NCBI GenBank assembly: GCA_964525185.1
Contig: CAZGFQ010000006.1
Location: 1-64,000, forward strand
Origin: JABHGY01 sp964525185
Lineage (GTDB): Bacteria > Fidelibacterota > Marinisomatia > Marinisomatales > UBA1611
Direction of reading: 5' to 3'
Length of the DNA: 64,000 nt
Position numbers and translations under genes: made by a program. Position 1 is the stretch's first letter, and each line of letters opens with the position of its first letter. The notes under the pieces are model-generated. The model did no database searches. It had not been told where the DNA came from and worked only from the letters and a program-made list of their open reading frames with translations. Positions 16,501 through 26,302 of the stretch are shown in pieces.

Positions 16501-16973
16501 CGAGATGATACTGTGGCAATACTTTGAACTGCCCAACCTTTTCCTTCACCAATGTATCCTAAATAATCAGTTGTTGTTGCCTTGATTGATACTTGATTTT
16601 CATCAATCTGAAGTATGTATGATAATTTGTATTTCATTTCAGCTATAAAGCCTGAAATTTTGGGTTGTTGTAAAATAATTACACTATCAATATGGTTTAT
16701 ATCAAACCCAGCTTCATGGACTCTATTTGCCGTTTCGGTTAAAAAATGGCTACTCGCCACTCCCTTCCATGAAGTATCATCGCTTGGAAAGTATTGCCCA
16801 ATATCACCCAAAGAAGCTGCTCCTAGTAATGCATCTACTATTGCATGAATAAGCGCATCACCATCTGAATGTCCTACAGACCCTTTTTGACTGGGTATTT
16901 CAACACCTCCAACAATGAGCTTTTCACCGTCTGCTAGCTGGTGGGCATCATATCCAATTCCGGTTCTAATCAT
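16497..16973 (-). CDS. ispF: 2-C-methyl-D-erythritol 2,4-cyclodiphosphate synthase
   Basis: A 158-residue trimeric zinc enzyme of the MEP pathway that cyclises the IspE product. The metal ligands are visible in GIGYDAHQL (Asp and His) and in the SDGDALIHAIVDALLGA block. The conserved KATTTDYLGYIGEGKG region near the C-terminus closes the active site. Its start overlaps the ispD stop by 4 bases. Length is standard, and it is a separate gene rather than an IspDF fusion. Confidence 0.96.
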   Translation of the reverse strand: MIRTGIGYDAHQLADGEKLIVGGVEIPSQKGSVGHSDGDALIHAIVDALLGAASLGDIGQYFPSDDTSWKGVASSHFLTETANRVHEAGFDINHIDSVIILQQPKISGFIAEMKYKLSYILQIDENQVSIKATTTDYLGYIGEGKGWAVQSIATVSSR

Positions 16974-17668
16974 ACGTGTTCCCTATTCTCCATAATTTTG
17001 CTTGCTAATTCCCAGTCATCTTGTGTTGTGATTTTCATATTCCTAGGTGACCCTTCCACGATCCCAATATTAAAACCTGCATGCTCCATAATAGACGATT
17101 CATCGGTTCCAATAAAGTTGTTTTCATGAGCAAAATCAAATGCTTTTATTAATTTATCTTTGTGAAACGATTGAGGTGTTTGAGCTTGCCAGAGAATTGC
17201 GCGGTCCATAGTAGCTTGAATAGTCAATCCATCTGATTGTTTTATAGTGTCACTCGCAGGAATTGCAACTATAGCACCATCCATAGATGTGCATTTATTT
17301 ATACTATCCCTAATCATTGAATCTGTTACAAATGGTCTAGCCGCATCATGAATACATATACATTCAGAATCTTTCGAAGAAGCTTTGATTCCATTCATAA
17401 CTGATTCCTGTCTCAATTTTCCTCCATCAATTACTTTTATTTTTCTTGTTGGAAATATAGAAACAACTTCCCGTAATACCTGATGTCTTTCTGTTGATGG
17501 AACTACAAGAATGATTTCATCAATCCACCGAGAATTAATAAAGGGTCTTATGGTATAATAAAGAAGTGGACGATTACCAAATAGTTTAAACTGCTTGGTT
17601 TCACCAAACCGTGAGCCGCTTCCTGCGGCTGGAATAATAGCGCAAACTTTAAATGGAGATTTAGACAC
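16970..17668 (-). CDS. ispD: 2-C-methyl-D-erythritol 4-phosphate cytidylyltransferase
   Basis: A 232-residue nucleotidyltransferase transferring CMP to methylerythritol phosphate and releasing pyrophosphate. The CTP-binding loop IIPAAGSGSRFG, the KVIDGGKLRQESVMNGI block, the HDAARPFV motif and the IPASDTIK region are intact. It sits 2 bases after queA and overlaps ispF by 4 bases, opening the ispD-ispF-ispE group. The pyrophosphate it releases is a substrate for the membrane pyrophosphatase encoded downstream in the same run of genes. Confidence 0.95.
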   Translation of the reverse strand: MSKSPFKVCAIIPAAGSGSRFGETKQFKLFGNRPLLYYTIRPFINSRWIDEIILVVPSTERHQVLREVVSIFPTRKIKVIDGGKLRQESVMNGIKASSKDSECICIHDAARPFVTDSMIRDSINKCTSMDGAIVAIPASDTIKQSDGLTIQATMDRAILWQAQTPQSFHKDKLIKAFDFAHENNFIGTDESSIMEHAGFNIGIVEGSPRNMKITTQDDWELASKIMENREHV

Positions 17669-17670
17669 TA

Positions 17671-18723
17671 CTAAACTATTATCATCGAATCCCCATAACT
17701 GAGGAAACGATAATTATTTTTCTTCGCTTCGCGGTAAGCCTTCATCATTAAATCTCGATCTGAAAATGCGGAAACCATCATCATTAATGTAGATTTTGGC
17801 GTATGAAAATTTGTTATCATCCGGTCGACCATTTTAAAATCGTATGGAGGATAAATAAATTTATCTGTCCAACCGCGCTTTGGCGATACTTGAAATCCCG
17901 ATACAACAACCGTCTCTAGAGCTCGAACAGTAGAAGTTCCTACAGCTACAATTCGTCTATGTTTTTTTCGAGCTTCGTTAATAGCTAATGCTACTTTTGG
18001 TGATACTTCAAAATATTCCGAATCCATTTGGTGTCGATTTAAATCTTCTACCTGAACAGGTCGAAATGTACCCAACCCTATATGAAGAGTTATGTATTCT
18101 ATTTTTACACCCTTCTTTTCTAATTTCTTTAGAAGGGGTGGTGTAAAGTGCAATCCTGCAGTTGGGGCAGCGACTGCACCTCGCTCTTCTGCATAAACGG
18201 TTTGGTATCTCTTTTTATCAGATGTTTCTGCATCTCGGTTTATGTATGGTGGAAGGGGTGAAATACCAATTTTATCAATCATGCTATGGAGATCATCGCC
18301 ATCATATTCAAAGCGCACTACACGTCCGCCAGAAACAGTATTGTCAATAACATCACATTGCATTTTTGGAGTAAACATTAATTTATTTCCAATTCGAACT
18401 TTTCTCGCTGGCTTTACCATTACCTCCCAAAGATCATTGGATAATTCACGTAATAGGAAAACTTCTACTTTAGCATCGGTTCTATCTTTTGTTGCAAACA
18501 ATCGCGCTGGAAACACTTTTGTTTTATTTAGAATTAATAAATCATTTTTCTTTAAATAATCTACAACATTGGAAAATTTCTTATGCTCAATCGTTTTTTC
18601 TTCACGATTGACTACCATCATTTTTGCCTGATCTCTTTTCGTTTCTGGGTATTGGGCAATATATTTTTTTGGTAAAGCATAATCAAAATCAGCCAATTTA
18701 TATTTTTTCTTTTTTTCTATCAT
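17671..18723 (-). CDS. queA: S-adenosylmethionine:tRNA ribosyltransferase-isomerase
   Basis: A 350-residue enzyme of queuosine synthesis that converts preQ1 in tRNA to epoxyqueuosine. Diagnostic blocks are FDYALPKKYIAQYP at the N-terminus, PPYINRDAE, the VAAPTAGLHFTP active-site region, and NFHTPKSTLMMMVSAF near the C-terminus. The ATG overlaps the ruvB stop by 4 bases, the widespread ruvB-queA pairing. Length is normal. Confidence 0.96.
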   Translation of the reverse strand: MIEKKKKYKLADFDYALPKKYIAQYPETKRDQAKMMVVNREEKTIEHKKFSNVVDYLKKNDLLILNKTKVFPARLFATKDRTDAKVEVFLLRELSNDLWEVMVKPARKVRIGNKLMFTPKMQCDVIDNTVSGGRVVRFEYDGDDLHSMIDKIGISPLPPYINRDAETSDKKRYQTVYAEERGAVAAPTAGLHFTPPLLKKLEKKGVKIEYITLHIGLGTFRPVQVEDLNRHQMDSEYFEVSPKVALAINEARKKHRRIVAVGTSTVRALETVVVSGFQVSPKRGWTDKFIYPPYDFKMVDRMITNFHTPKSTLMMMVSAFSDRDLMMKAYREAKKNNYRFLSYGDSMIIV

Positions 18724-19748
18724 TCGAATAACCTCTGTTGTTCTTTTTTTATTGTTTTTCCTAATAATTTGAAAGCAGACTCTTGCGCTAACCTTCCTCT
18801 TGATGTTCGTTGTAAAAACCCATTTTTAATTAAAAAAGGTTCATACACATCTTCTATTGTGTTTGGATCTTCTCCGATAGCAACCGCCAACGACTTAACA
18901 CCGACAGGGCCTCCGTCAAACTTATCGATAAGTATTTCAAGAATTTTCCTATCCATATCATCAAGCCCAATTTCGTCAATCCCTAATGTATCTAATGCTC
19001 CTTTTGCGACACTCATATCAATTTTACCATTTGCTTTAACTTGAGCAAAATCTCTTGTTCTTCTTAAAATACGGTTAGCCACTCGGGGAGTTCCTCTACT
19101 TCTTCTTGCAAGCTCCATGGCACCATCATCGTCGATTTCTACTTCTAAAATATCAGCAGATCGATTAATAATATGAAATAAATCTTCAGGTTCGTAATAG
19201 TTTAATCTCAATACGACACCAAATCTATCACGCAAAGGTGATGTTAAATTTCCTAATCGTGTGGTAGCTCCAATAAGGGTAAAAGGTTCAATACTTAACT
19301 GAACACTTCTAGCGCTTGGACCTTTATCTATCATAATATCAATCGAAAAATCTTCCATCGCTGAATAAAGATATTCTTCAACCACACTATTAAGGCGGTG
19401 TATTTCGTCAATAAAAAAAACATCTCTATGGCCAAGGTTTGTAATCATCCCCGCCAAATCGCCAGCTCGTTCTAAGACTGGGCCGGATGCTTGTTTAATA
19501 TTGGCATTCAATTCCTTAGATATAATATTAGCCAAAGTTGTTTTTCCAAGTCCGGGAGGCCCAAATAATAATACATGATCTAAAGCATCGCCGCGATTAT
19601 TTGCAGCTTCTATGTATAACTTAAGATTGTCTACCAAATCTTTTTGACCGATAAATTCATCAAAGCAAGATGGGCGGAGTGATTTCTCTATAACAAGGTC
19701 ATCATCAAATGGGGTTGGGTCTGTAATATGTATTTCTGTCACAATCAA
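18720..19748 (-). CDS. ruvB: Holliday junction branch-migration ATPase RuvB
   Basis: A 342-residue AAA+ motor of the RuvABC resolvasome. The N-terminal LRPSCFDEFIGQKDL box, the Walker A sequence FGPPGLGKTTLAN, Walker B FIDEIHRL, sensor 1 GATTRLG, and the GTPRVANRILRR region are all clear. The winged-helix C-terminus (TSRGRLAQ) is complete. It is the first gene of the long minus-strand housekeeping cluster, with a candidate promoter about 35 bases upstream of the start. ruvA and ruvC are not in the window. Confidence 0.97.
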   Translation of the reverse strand: MIVTEIHITDPTPFDDDLVIEKSLRPSCFDEFIGQKDLVDNLKLYIEAANNRGDALDHVLLFGPPGLGKTTLANIISKELNANIKQASGPVLERAGDLAGMITNLGHRDVFFIDEIHRLNSVVEEYLYSAMEDFSIDIMIDKGPSARSVQLSIEPFTLIGATTRLGNLTSPLRDRFGVVLRLNYYEPEDLFHIINRSADILEVEIDDDGAMELARRSRGTPRVANRILRRTRDFAQVKANGKIDMSVAKGALDTLGIDEIGLDDMDRKILEILIDKFDGGPVGVKSLAVAIGEDPNTIEDVYEPFLIKNGFLQRTSRGRLAQESAFKLLGKTIKKEQQRLFE

Positions 19749-19781
19749 ATAATCAATAATCGATCAAAATCCAGTCTTGAA

Positions 19782-19810
19782 GATACAAAATTGCTCAAGG
19801 GGGTTGTCAA
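19782..19810 (-). promoter_or_regulatory. Candidate sigma70-like promoter for ruvB
   Basis: On the minus strand a perfect TTGACA (-35, bases 19805-19810) is followed after exactly 17 bases by TGTATC (-10, bases 19782-19787), about 35 bases upstream of the ruvB ATG. The -10 matches consensus at only three of six positions. Promoter rules for this lineage are not known to me, so it is a candidate only. Confidence 0.35.
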
Positions 19811-19833
19811 GAGGGGAAGAATTTATTTTTTAA

Positions 19834-20994
19834 TTATATTTTTGATAAAGATTGATCAATATCGTCGATAAGATCATCGGAGATTTCAATGCCAACAGAA
19901 AATCGGATTAAAGTTTCGCTAATGCCTAAACTTTCCCGTTCGTTTTGTGTCATTCCAATATGGGAACTTACTGCTGGTCTTGTAATTAATGAGTCCACCC
20001 CACCAAGGCTTGGCGCATCAGTTGGTAAAGTTAAATTAGAAATAAAATCATCAGAATTTTTAACAGTCCCATCTAAAACAAAACTCATCATTCCTCCAAA
20101 ACCATCAAATAAAGTTGATGCAATTTGATGATTAGGGTGAGACTTTAAACCAGGATAGTTTACTTGGCTCACTTTTGGATGCAACTCTAGATATTTCGCA
20201 ATTTTAAGCGCATTTTCATTTTGTCTTTCTACGCGAAGAGACAAAGTTTTCATACCGCGATGTAATAAAAAACATGCATGAGGGTCTAAACTCCCGCCAT
20301 AATGATCTAAATGAAATTTTATTTTATCAATAATATCACAGCTTCCAATTACAGCACCCGCAACAATATCCGAATGACCATTTAAATATTTTGACCCACT
20401 ATGAATAGAAATATCAAACCCCCACTCAATCGGCCGAAAGTTAACAGGGCTTGCAAATGTGTTGTCAATAATTGATATAAGATTATTGCTTCTTGCAAAC
20501 TTAGTAATTGCTTCTAAATCTGCAACTTGTAAAAGTGGGTTCGACATGGTTTCAACATAAATTAATTGAGTATTCTCTTTAATTGCACTTTTCCAAGTAT
20601 CTGGTTTATTTCCATTAATAAAATCAAAAGTTATTCCTCTTCGAGGAAAGTCTTTACTCATTAATGTATGGGTACCACCATAAAGGCAATCTTGCGCAAG
20701 AAAATGGTCTCCTTTAGACAACAAGGAATATAATGTTGTTGATATAGCAGCCATCCCGCTTGCTGTTACAATTGCATCTTCCCCATTCTCGATTGAAGCT
20801 AATTTTTCATGTAGTACAACTTGATTTGGGGTATTGTTAAGTCGAATATATCGGACATCGTGGTAACTAGTTTCGCCTGCAGATTCAAATGTAGATGACT
20901 GAAAGATTGGCATACTAACTGAACCGAGAATTTTCGGCTTTGGTTCGCCACCATGAATCAATTTAGTATCAATTGGTTTCTTCTTAGCTGCCAT
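19834..20994 (-). CDS. Cys/Met-metabolism PLP enzyme (cystathionine synthase/lyase family)
   Basis: A 386-residue enzyme of the gamma-family (MetB/MetC/MGL). The PLP lysine is about K202 in SGSKYLNGHSD. The YGGTHTLM region binds the phosphate and the IIDNTFASP block supplies the pyridine-N aspartate. The C-terminal SLGGVDSLITRPA motif recognises the substrate carboxylate. Sequence alone does not separate cystathionine gamma-synthase, cystathionine lyase, methionine gamma-lyase and O-acetylhomoserine sulfhydrylase. No Met or Cys biosynthesis gene lies beside it to decide. It stands alone on the minus strand, with 65 bases to the transketolase-like gene. Confidence 0.88.
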   Translation of the reverse strand: MAAKKKPIDTKLIHGGEPKPKILGSVSMPIFQSSTFESAGETSYHDVRYIRLNNTPNQVVLHEKLASIENGEDAIVTASGMAAISTTLYSLLSKGDHFLAQDCLYGGTHTLMSKDFPRRGITFDFINGNKPDTWKSAIKENTQLIYVETMSNPLLQVADLEAITKFARSNNLISIIDNTFASPVNFRPIEWGFDISIHSGSKYLNGHSDIVAGAVIGSCDIIDKIKFHLDHYGGSLDPHACFLLHRGMKTLSLRVERQNENALKIAKYLELHPKVSQVNYPGLKSHPNHQIASTLFDGFGGMMSFVLDGTVKNSDDFISNLTLPTDAPSLGGVDSLITRPAVSSHIGMTQNERESLGISETLIRFSVGIEISDDLIDDIDQSLSKI

Positions 20995-21059
20995 TTTGTT
21001 TCTTTTGAGTTTTTTGAATCACACTTATTTAAGGTATTTATGGTTTTACCTGTTTTAGT

Positions 21060-23369
21060 TTAAAAAATATTAAAAACAGATTTAGCATTTTCTAATCTTT
21101 CATTGCGTTCGTTTGCAAATCGAGTTATTGCTTTCCATTGCCACTCCGCTGATAAATGAGCCTCATCAATCACTTCATCTAGCGTTCCCCCTGAACGCCA
21201 TCGATCATCCCAATCAGCAGAAATTGAATATTCTTTTACAATTGGATATTTTGCCCAATTATTCATATTCCCAATACTTGTATTTGTAATTATCATTGCA
21301 TCTACCCATTCAGTGTCTGAAATGACAGAATTTTTATATTCATTTGATTGCATTTCAAATAATCCATATGATAAAACAGCTACAATTTTCACATTGGGCC
21401 CATCTTCGGCAAATTGACTCAATAAAGTTAACAATTCATCAATAGCCTTTGTGCCTCGAATAAATACAACTCCTTTATGTGGGCGATTATTATCATAATT
21501 TCTAATAATGTATGCGCCTTTTGCTGCATCAAAATGACTTGCCATACCTAATGCTTCTCTATTGGGTATTTCCACACCAGGCCGTGTCAAATGAAGAGCA
21601 ATAATTGGTATGTCAGCTGCTAAAGCTGCACCCAACATTGCAGGAACTTCATTATACTCATATGGATGCAAATTAAGAACATGTCCCTTTGGAAATAATT
21701 GAGTTACGCCAGGAGAAAATATTCCAAAATGGGTTCTACTATCTTCAGCTGTTTCCGGGCCACTATGTCCAGCTACCCAAATTGTTTTACCAACTTTTAA
21801 CTGAGAATCTTGAGCAACCTGACTAAATAAGCGATAAGCTCCATATTTCAAATACGAAAAAGAACCATATGTGCTAGAAGCGGTATAAAAACCATTAAAA
21901 TCATCAAACCCATCGTCAGAAAAGTTTACCGAACTGATTCCAACATTAATCCCTGCATTTGCAAATTCCGTAATCCCTTGTGGCATTAAGGAGCCTTTTG
22001 GATTGTTATCGCGATGATACATACCAGAGTCTGGAGTATTGCCGTATCCTTTAGAAAAACCTGCAATATTAGTTGATCCAGCCAAATCCGCAGAATTCAC
22101 AAGAAATAATGGGCGCCCATATTTTTCCTGTGTATAAGAATTTATCCAGGAACCAAAATCTCCAAACCCGGCTCTGTTAGGGGCTGTTTCACCAGATTTT
22201 TTATAAAAAGGATAATTTTTATAATCAAACAATACAGGATCATTTAAGGGGTTTTCCTTGAATTGATTATCATCTTCTAACTCCACATTATCGCCTAACT
22301 CAATTAGTCGATCTGCTAGATAATCGAGTAAGCCTTCTTGTTTATCGAATAAGGATAAAACTGATTGGAGCACATCGGCCATTTGGCTTTTATTTGTTTC
22401 ATAATCTACTTCAGCTGTATCACCTTGGTGAGGAATTTCAATTCCATATTTTTTTGAATAATTTGATTTTGTTTCCCAAAATTCAGATGAATTTCTTTTA
22501 TGTGGTGCTCCGTGACTGGGTGCATCAAATTTGCCGTACCCACGACCTTTTCTCATTTTCATATATATCATTTTAGGTTGATGTGGATTATCATTATCCA
22601 TTAACCGGCAATAGGCGCTCATAAGTTCTTCCCAATTTTCACCATCTTCAACACCTTCAACAGCCCAACCATATGGCTCAAACCAATCGCGAGGTGTTCC
22701 TGCCATTACATCGCTAAAGGGGCGACCATCAATTCCAAAATCATTCCAATCCACAAGTGTTATGAAGTTGCCTAATCCTAAGCCATATGCAGAATTTTTT
22801 GTTTCATGAATCACACCTGGAGTTAAACCACCTTCTCCTTCAATTGTAAATACCTTAACCTGATTCATACCCGCGTATTTCAAAGCAAATGCTTGCCCCG
22901 CTGCAATAGGAAACCCGTGCCCACTTGGTCCAGTATTTGATTTAAAAAATAATGTTTTTCCTTCCATTTCCGCATGCCCTGGAAGCCCGCCCCTGCGACG
23001 CAACGTTAATACATCTTCCCATGTAAGGGTGAATTTTTCTCCTAGCGGATTTAAATATTTATCATCTCCGGTTTGTTGATATTTTCTACGTAACGCTTCA
23101 TTAAACACAGCTAGGGTAGCATATACAACTGGGTTGGCATGTCCAGCACTTAATATAAATCTATCTCCATATCGCTTACCCGGATTTCGAATATCCCACG
23201 ACATAGCTCCAGATAATAGTGTTGAAACTAGCGCATACACTTTTGATCGACTTCCGCCCGGGTGCCCACTTTGACTCAAATTCAACATAACATCAATATG
23301 TTGATCAATCATATCTTTAATGGATTCCCAATATTTAAAATCGGGTTTTAATTCATAAAGCGTTTTCAT
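21060..23369 (-). CDS. Divergent transketolase-like thiamine-diphosphate enzyme
   Basis: A 769-residue protein, about 100 residues longer than ordinary transketolase. The N-terminal half has transketolase motifs: SGHPGGSRSK, GDRFILSAGHANPVVYA, and a ThDP/metal-binding block (IEGEGGLTPGVIHE followed by DWNDFGIDG). The middle contains SADLAGSTNIAGFS, the expected pyrimidine-domain start, and LHPYEYNEVPAMLGAAL late in the protein. The usual GVREHAM segment with the catalytic glutamate is not seen; the nearest match is NAGINVGIS. It may be a transketolase variant or another 2-keto or aldehyde transferase. The ATG overlaps the uvrA stop by one base (TAATG). Confidence 0.75.
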   Translation of the reverse strand: MKTLYELKPDFKYWESIKDMIDQHIDVMLNLSQSGHPGGSRSKVYALVSTLLSGAMSWDIRNPGKRYGDRFILSAGHANPVVYATLAVFNEALRRKYQQTGDDKYLNPLGEKFTLTWEDVLTLRRRGGLPGHAEMEGKTLFFKSNTGPSGHGFPIAAGQAFALKYAGMNQVKVFTIEGEGGLTPGVIHETKNSAYGLGLGNFITLVDWNDFGIDGRPFSDVMAGTPRDWFEPYGWAVEGVEDGENWEELMSAYCRLMDNDNPHQPKMIYMKMRKGRGYGKFDAPSHGAPHKRNSSEFWETKSNYSKKYGIEIPHQGDTAEVDYETNKSQMADVLQSVLSLFDKQEGLLDYLADRLIELGDNVELEDDNQFKENPLNDPVLFDYKNYPFYKKSGETAPNRAGFGDFGSWINSYTQEKYGRPLFLVNSADLAGSTNIAGFSKGYGNTPDSGMYHRDNNPKGSLMPQGITEFANAGINVGISSVNFSDDGFDDFNGFYTASSTYGSFSYLKYGAYRLFSQVAQDSQLKVGKTIWVAGHSGPETAEDSRTHFGIFSPGVTQLFPKGHVLNLHPYEYNEVPAMLGAALAADIPIIALHLTRPGVEIPNREALGMASHFDAAKGAYIIRNYDNNRPHKGVVFIRGTKAIDELLTLLSQFAEDGPNVKIVAVLSYGLFEMQSNEYKNSVISDTEWVDAMIITNTSIGNMNNWAKYPIVKEYSISADWDDRWRSGGTLDEVIDEAHLSAEWQWKAITRFANERNERLENAKSVFNIF

Positions 23370-26209
23370 TATTTCTTTCCTTTTTCTTTGAATAGTTTGT
23401 TTAAATAGTGTCCTGTATAAGAATTTTTAACTTTAGCAACTTGTTCGGGTGTTCCCACGGCTAAAACAGTCCCTCCTTCATCACCTCCCTCAGGGCCAAG
23501 ATCTATAATCCAATCAGCTGTTTTAATTACATCTAAATTATGTTCAATGACAACGACCGTATTCCCCCGGTCTACTAATTTTTGCAATACATTTAAAAGC
23601 ATTCTAATATCTTCAAAATGTAAACCGGTTGTCGGTTCATCAAGGATATAGAAAGTTTTTGATGTGCTTGTTTTTGATAATTCTGTTGCCAATTTAACGC
23701 GTTGAGCCTCACCACCGGATAGGGTTGTTGCTTGTTGCCCTAAATGGATATACCCCAAACCAACCTCATTTAAAGTGGTTAATTTTTTCTTTATTGGAGG
23801 AATATGCTCAAAAAAGCCCAACGCCTCTGAAACGGACATTTCCAATACTTCGGCAATAGATTTTCCTCTATATTTAATTTCTAATGTTTCGCGGTTATAC
23901 CTTTTGCCATTACAAACTTCACAAGTCACATAAACATCCGGGAGAAAATTCATTTCTATTTTTATTATACCATCTCCTTCGCAAGATGCACAGCGACCAC
24001 CTTTTACGTTAAATGAGAATCGTCCTGGCTTATATCCCCGAATTTTTGCTTCCGACAATTTGGCAAATAAGTCTCGAATATGTGTAAATAAGCCCGTATA
24101 GGTAGCAGGGTTTGATCGGGGAGTTCTTCCAATTGGCCTTTGATCTATATCAACGACTTTATCAATATATTTTATACCATCGATTGTTTCATACGAAAGA
24201 GGATATTGGCGAGAATTTGTAATATGTTTAGCTAAAGCAGGATAAAGAGTTTCATTTACTAGTGTACTTTTCCCGCTTCCAGAAACACCTGTAACAACCA
24301 CAAATCGACTTAAAGGAAATTTAACATTTATCTTTTTTAGATTATTCCCCGTTGCTCCATTTAATGTTAAATAATAAGATTCACACCTTCTTCTATTTGA
24401 TGGAATAGGTATTTTCTTTTTTCCCGATAAATACTTTCCAGTAAGAGATTTTTTACTTTTTAATAAATCAGTCGGTGACCCAGAAAATGTAATTTCACCA
24501 CCATAAATTCCTGCTCCGGGCCCTAAATCTATCACATGATCCGCTTCTAGCATTGTTTCTTCGTCATGCTCCACAACTAAAATTGAATTTCCAATATCTC
24601 TTAATGTTTTCAATGTATTTAATAATCTATTGTTATCTCGTGGGTGTAAGCCGATGGATGGTTCATCTAATATATATAATACACCCATTAGTTGAGACCC
24701 AATTTGAGTTGCCAATCTAATTCGCTGTGCTTCTCCACCCGATAATGTAGTTGCCGAACGATCTAGTGTTAAATAGTTTAGCCCAACATTTACCAAAAAC
24801 CCTAAACGCTGTTTTAATTCTTTGATTATTTGGTCTGCAATTGTTTGGTGCATTTTTGATAATTCAATGTTCTCAAAAAAAGCATGAATATCTTTAATCG
24901 ATCTTGATGATAAATCACCTAAAGTAATGTTATTCACCTTTACGCCTAAAGATTCTTTTTTTAGCCGACTCCCTTTACATTCTGAACATGGGCGCATGCT
25001 CATAAATTGTTCAATCCATTCTCGTATTCCGGCAGATTTAGTTTGTTTATAGCGACGAATTAAGTTTGGAATTGCTCCTTCCCACCCGCCAGTATACGTC
25101 CCAGACCACCGTTCAGATGAGTATGACATTTCAAATTTTTCTTTACCGGTACCAAATAGAAGAATTTGTCTAATAGCTGGATCTAGCTTTATCCAAGGAG
25201 TTGTAAAATTAAATTCATAATGTTTAGCTAAACTTTTTAATATGCTCCCATACCAATTGCCTCTAGGCTGTTCACCTAACGGAGCAATACCTCCTTGAAT
25301 TAATGATTTTGTTTTATCTGGAACTATTAGCTCTGGATCCACTTCCATATGCGACCCAAGTCCATCACATTTTGGACATGCACCATATGGCGAATTAAAA
25401 GAAAACATTCTTGGCACCATTTCTTCCATACTTACTTCACAATCTGGGCATGCAAAATGTTCGCTAAAAATATGTTCCTTATTTGGTAATTCATGAACCA
25501 CTATAAGACCGCTACCTATCTTAAGAGCAAGTTCTACAGATTCGGTTAATCTGTCTTGTATTTTATCCTTAATTTGAATTCGATCTACAACTACTTCGAT
25601 TGTATGTTTTTTATTTTTATTAAGAATAATTTTATCATCTACGGAATAAACATCACCGTCTACGCGTACACGAAGAAAACCCTCCCTTCGAACCTCGTCT
25701 AAGACTCCCTTGTGCTCTCCTTTTCGTCCGCGGACTAGAGGAGCTAGGATGTGTAATTTAGTATTCTCAGAAAATTTAGAAACAGTATCAACAATTTGTT
25801 GAACTGTTTGCTTTTGAATGGGTTTACTGCATTTCCAACAATGAGGAATTCCAATATGAGCATAAAGGAGGCGAAGATAATCGTGGATTTCTGTTACTGT
25901 CCCAACCGTTGAGCGCGGGTTTCGAGCTGTCGCTTTTTGTTCTATTGAGATGGCTGGTGATAAACCTTCTATAGTATCCATATCTGGTTTTTCCATCAGC
26001 CCAAGGAATTGTCGCGCATATGAAGAAAGCGACTCTACATATCGACGCTGACCTTCCGCATAAATGGTGTCAAAAGCTAAGGACGATTTACCTGATCCTG
26101 ATAATCCCGTAATAACAACTAACTTATCCCGAGGAATTTCAACATTAATGTTTTTTAGGTTATGTTGGCGTGCGCCTTTAATTATAAGTTTATTGTTTAG
26201 TATGCCCAT
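23369..26209 (-). CDS. uvrA: UvrABC excinuclease subunit A
   Basis: A 946-residue damage-recognition ATPase of nucleotide excision repair. Two ABC modules are present, with Walker A motifs GLSGSGKSSLAFDTI near the N-terminus and GVSGSGKSTLVNETLYPAL in the second half, and signature motifs LSGGEAQRIRLA and LSGGEAQRVKLA. Zinc modules appear as CPDC...CPKC, CSECKGSR and CASCEGDG...CEVCNGKR. The protein is complete. The gene is coupled to the transketolase-like gene downstream. Two short perfect palindromes lie upstream of its start (separate entries) and could be operator sites. Confidence 0.97.
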   Translation of the reverse strand: MGILNNKLIIKGARQHNLKNINVEIPRDKLVVITGLSGSGKSSLAFDTIYAEGQRRYVESLSSYARQFLGLMEKPDMDTIEGLSPAISIEQKATARNPRSTVGTVTEIHDYLRLLYAHIGIPHCWKCSKPIQKQTVQQIVDTVSKFSENTKLHILAPLVRGRKGEHKGVLDEVRREGFLRVRVDGDVYSVDDKIILNKNKKHTIEVVVDRIQIKDKIQDRLTESVELALKIGSGLIVVHELPNKEHIFSEHFACPDCEVSMEEMVPRMFSFNSPYGACPKCDGLGSHMEVDPELIVPDKTKSLIQGGIAPLGEQPRGNWYGSILKSLAKHYEFNFTTPWIKLDPAIRQILLFGTGKEKFEMSYSSERWSGTYTGGWEGAIPNLIRRYKQTKSAGIREWIEQFMSMRPCSECKGSRLKKESLGVKVNNITLGDLSSRSIKDIHAFFENIELSKMHQTIADQIIKELKQRLGFLVNVGLNYLTLDRSATTLSGGEAQRIRLATQIGSQLMGVLYILDEPSIGLHPRDNNRLLNTLKTLRDIGNSILVVEHDEETMLEADHVIDLGPGAGIYGGEITFSGSPTDLLKSKKSLTGKYLSGKKKIPIPSNRRRCESYYLTLNGATGNNLKKINVKFPLSRFVVVTGVSGSGKSTLVNETLYPALAKHITNSRQYPLSYETIDGIKYIDKVVDIDQRPIGRTPRSNPATYTGLFTHIRDLFAKLSEAKIRGYKPGRFSFNVKGGRCASCEGDGIIKIEMNFLPDVYVTCEVCNGKRYNRETLEIKYRGKSIAEVLEMSVSEALGFFEHIPPIKKKLTTLNEVGLGYIHLGQQATTLSGGEAQRVKLATELSKTSTSKTFYILDEPTTGLHFEDIRMLLNVLQKLVDRGNTVVVIEHNLDVIKTADWIIDLGPEGGDEGGTVLAVGTPEQVAKVKNSYTGHYLNKLFKEKGKK

Positions 26210-26268
26210 TTCTTAGTCAAATTGACCTGAAATTTAAGCCTTTTCGATTTATGAACAGATAAACATTT

Positions 26269-26282
26269 GTTGAATATTCAAC
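26269..26282. promoter_or_regulatory. Perfect palindrome GTTGAATATTCAAC upstream of uvrA
   Basis: A 14-base perfect dyad about 60 bases upstream of the uvrA ATG. Position and symmetry suit a dimeric repressor such as LexA, which often controls uvrA, but the sequence is not the E. coli or Bacillus LexA box. No regulator can be named. Confidence 0.4.
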
Positions 26283-26287
26283 GGTTT

Positions 26288-26302
26288 TTCTTAACTTAAG
26301 AA
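26288..26302. promoter_or_regulatory. Palindrome TTCTTAACTTAAGAA upstream of uvrA
   Basis: Seven-base perfect arms around a single central C, 5 bases beyond the first uvrA palindrome. Its high A+T content makes a chance occurrence easier. As a pair with the neighbouring dyad it may mark a regulatory region; otherwise the 188-base gap between uvrA and the next gene shows nothing recognisable. Confidence 0.3.
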
